Source: CAJBVG01 sp044337515 (GTDB lineage: Bacteria > Bacteroidota > Bacteroidia > Sphingobacteriales > Sphingobacteriaceae). Taken from it: a DNA stretch of 42,809 bases. Each line of letters starts with the position of its first letter. The stretch's first letter is position 1. The stretch spans positions 1 through 42,809 of the forward strand of contig JBIINK010000017.1 of NCBI GenBank assembly GCA_044337515.1. The letters are read 5' to 3'. A model generated the notes under the pieces. The model did no database searches and was not told the origin of the DNA. It saw only the letters and a program-made list of their open reading frames with translations. This document shows, piece after piece, positions 40,861-42,809 of the stretch. The translations under genes were made by a program, and so were the position numbers.

Positions 40861-40902
40861 GAATTATGAATTATGAATTTTGAATTATGAATTATGAATT
40901 AT
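40861..40902 (-). repeat. six-unit heptamer array before parC
   Basis: Six in-phase heptamers on the plus strand, GAATTAT five times and GAATTTT once; in the sense of parC they read ATAATTC and end 5 bases before the GTG start. Confidence 0.95.
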
Positions 40903-40924
40903 TTTATAAAACGAGCACACGATC

Positions 40925-42796
40925 TTAGTCTTCTAGCTCTAATGCTTCCACGGCATCGGCTGTTTCAATCACATCCTTTTCTACTTTCAAGTTTTTTACA
41001 ATAAACTCTTGACGAGCTGGTGTGTTTTTTCCCATAAAGTAATCGAGCATTTGTAGCATTTTGCTTTCTTTCGAAATAAATACAGGGTCTAGTCGAATAT
41101 CTTTTCCAATAAACAATCCAAATTCTTCTGGAGAAATTTCTCCTAATCCTTTGAATCGAGTAATCTCCGAACGATGACCTAATTTATTTAGTGCATTTTT
41201 ACGTTCTTCTTCAGAGTAGCAATAAATAGTTTCCTTTTTATTTCGAACACGGAATAGCGGTGTTTGCAAAATATAAACGTGACCAGCTTTTACAATTTCT
41301 GGAAAGAATTGCAAAAAGAAAGTCATTAGCAATAATCGAATGTGCATACCATCCACATCGGCATCGGTAGCAATTACAATATTGTTATAACGTAAGTTAT
41401 CCAATCCATCTTCTATATTTAAAGCATGTTGAAGTAAATTGAATTCTTCGTTTTCGTAAACAATTTTTTTCGTTAATCCGAAACAGTTTAACGGCTTGCC
41501 TTTTAAACTGAATACTCCTTGTGTTTCTACATCACGAGATTTTGTGATCGAACCACTTGCCGAATCCCCCTCGGTTATAAACAAAGTTGAATTGAATCTT
41601 CGCTCATGTTTTTCATCATCAAGATGAACTTTACAATCGCGTAGTTTCTTATTATGTAGAGCAGCTTTCTTAGCTCTTTCATTCGCTAGCTTTTTTATCC
41701 CTGCAATTTCCTTACGTTCACGTTCCGATTGCATGATACGTCTAAGCATTGCTTCTGCTGCATCTGGGAATTTGTGTAAGTAATCATCAAGATCTTTTTT
41801 CACAAAATCGATAATCCAGTTACGAATAGTCGGACCTTCGGGTGCAACATTAATAGAGCCTAACTTTGTTTTCGTTTGCGATTCGAATACAGGTTCTTGA
41901 ATACGTATGCTGATGGCTGCAACTATAGATGCACGAACATCCGTAGCATCAAATTCTTTTTTGAAAAACTCGCGTATTGTTTTCACTACAGCTTCACGGA
42001 ACGCCGCTTGATGCGTTCCTCCTTGCGTAGTATTTTGTCCGTTTACGAACGAATAATATTCTTCACCATACTGATTGTTATGCGTCATCGCAATTTCAAT
42101 ATCGTCACCTTTTAAATGAATAATTGGGTAACGTATGGTATCATCCGTTTTCCTATCTAATAAATCTAATAAACCTCGCTGCGATGCAAATTTCTCTCCA
42201 TTAAAAACGATGGTTAAGCCAGCATTCAAATACGCATAATTCCAAATCATGTTTTGGATGAATTCTGGAATGTAACGGTAATGTCTGAAGATAGTATCGT
42301 CGGGGTTAAACGTTATAGATGTACCATTTCGTTGAGTAGTTGCCTCTTCTTTGTGTTCTTTTAATAACACACCTCGTTCAAATTCTGCGGTCTTGGATTT
42401 ACCATCGCGGTATGACTGTACTTTGAAATAACTAGATAAGGCATTCACTGCTTTCGTTCCTACTCCATTTAGTCCAACCGATTTTTGAAATGCTTTTGAA
42501 TCGTATTTACCACCTGTATTTATTTTAGAAACACAATCAATAACCTTTCCTAAAGGAATACCACGACCATAATCGCGAACAATTACTTTGTGATCGGTAA
42601 TGGTTAACTCCACTATTTTACCAACGCCCATTACAAACTCATCTATAGAGTTATCTATAATTTCCTTTAGAAGAATATATATTCCATCATCATGCGCCGA
42701 CCCGTCGCCTAATTTCCCTATGTACATCCCCGGACGTAAGCGAATATGCTCTTTCCAGTCGAGAGATTTAATGTCGTCTTCGTTGTAATTACTCAT
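40925..42796 (-). CDS. parE: DNA topoisomerase IV subunit B
   Basis: ParE supplies ATP hydrolysis for topoisomerase IV. The 623-residue protein has the GHKL ATPase domain with EIIDNSIDEF (Glu45 general base, Asn49), DYGRGIP (75-81) and GLNGVGTKAVNAL (108-120). A transducer domain follows with QTKTKLGS (307-314), then the TOPRIM part with EGDSAS (409-414) and the metal-binding ATDADVDG (Asp478, Asp480, Asp482). The length and the pairing with a 902-residue A subunit fit the Bacteroidota topoisomerase IV rather than gyrase. It is upstream of parC and its start lies 13 bases from the right edge, so the promoter is outside the window. Confidence 0.93.
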   Translation of the reverse strand: MSNYNEDDIKSLDWKEHIRLRPGMYIGKLGDGSAHDDGIYILLKEIIDNSIDEFVMGVGKIVELTITDHKVIVRDYGRGIPLGKVIDCVSKINTGGKYDSKAFQKSVGLNGVGTKAVNALSSYFKVQSYRDGKSKTAEFERGVLLKEHKEEATTQRNGTSITFNPDDTIFRHYRYIPEFIQNMIWNYAYLNAGLTIVFNGEKFASQRGLLDLLDRKTDDTIRYPIIHLKGDDIEIAMTHNNQYGEEYYSFVNGQNTTQGGTHQAAFREAVVKTIREFFKKEFDATDVRASIVAAISIRIQEPVFESQTKTKLGSINVAPEGPTIRNWIIDFVKKDLDDYLHKFPDAAEAMLRRIMQSERERKEIAGIKKLANERAKKAALHNKKLRDCKVHLDDEKHERRFNSTLFITEGDSASGSITKSRDVETQGVFSLKGKPLNCFGLTKKIVYENEEFNLLQHALNIEDGLDNLRYNNIVIATDADVDGMHIRLLLMTFFLQFFPEIVKAGHVYILQTPLFRVRNKKETIYCYSEEERKNALNKLGHRSEITRFKGLGEISPEEFGLFIGKDIRLDPVFISKESKMLQMLDYFMGKNTPARQEFIVKNLKVEKDVIETADAVEALELED

Positions 42797-42809
42797 TTTT
42801 TTTCTAGTA

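Noticed and set aside
5452..42796. horizontal transfer or mobile element signature
   Set aside because: No transposase, integrase, toxin-antitoxin or phage gene was seen, and codon use looks uniform by eye; a composition scan was not possible here.

Overview
The window is AT-rich bacterial chromosome from a member of the Bacteroidota. The signs are: the gene order bamD-rpoZ-coaBC-DUF4835-recN, the long (about 657-residue) form of IspG, promoter elements of the TAnnTTTG type, near absence of Shine-Dalgarno sequences, and a ParE/ParC pair of the size and style seen in this phylum. A flavobacterial-type lineage is plausible, but I cannot fix the order or genus. Coding density is high, and I see no prophage, insertion sequence, CRISPR array or tRNA/rRNA gene. 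The left edge holds two tandem leftward promoters whose gene lies outside the window.

Layout. 1-365: leftward promoters and leader, then the bamD promoter. 366-5410: bamD, rpoZ, coaBC, a DUF4835 gene and recN (rightward). 5452-7998: clpC (leftward). 8237-10577: ettA and a YkuK/DUF458 gene (rightward). 10656-16870: leftward genes for an SRPBCC protein, an NlpE-META lipoprotein, an aldehyde dehydrogenase, an NRAMP-like transporter, a radical SAM protein and an outer-membrane protein. 17063-25108: a leftward heme cluster transcribed hemA, hemCD fusion, hemB, hemL, histidine kinase, response regulator, hemE. It covers every step from glutamyl-tRNA to coproporphyrinogen III and has a two-component system inside it. 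25186-30512: leftward pfkA, ispG, a pspC/liaF-like envelope-stress pair and a short-chain dehydrogenase. 30532-34534: a tightly packed rightward run mlaE, mlaF, kefF-like, kefC-like. 34654-38065: rightward RlmI-like methyltransferase, uup and a DUF1569 gene. 38147-42796: leftward parE then parC (topoisomerase IV).

The genes are mostly conserved housekeeping genes. The unusual layer lies between them. Many gaps between genes are filled with degenerate tandem arrays of short words: an octamer class (consensus about CTAATATG, with TTAATATG, TTAATGGG, CTGATATG and CTGGTATG variants) and a heptamer class (ATAATTC, ATAATAC, CTAATTC). Several arrays are placed directionally. Heptamers sit just 5' of start codons in sense orientation (parC, hemE, hemB, ettA, DUF1569). 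The octamer TTAATATG begins on the stop codons of uup, the response-regulator gene and hemCD. Other words recur after stop codons (kefC and hemE; ettA and the radical SAM gene). One array forms a large inverted repeat between convergent genes. A GC-rich REP-like twin hairpin with a compensated base-pair change lies between hemCD and hemB. I regard this intergenic word system as the best candidate here for something undescribed; its function is unknown to me.
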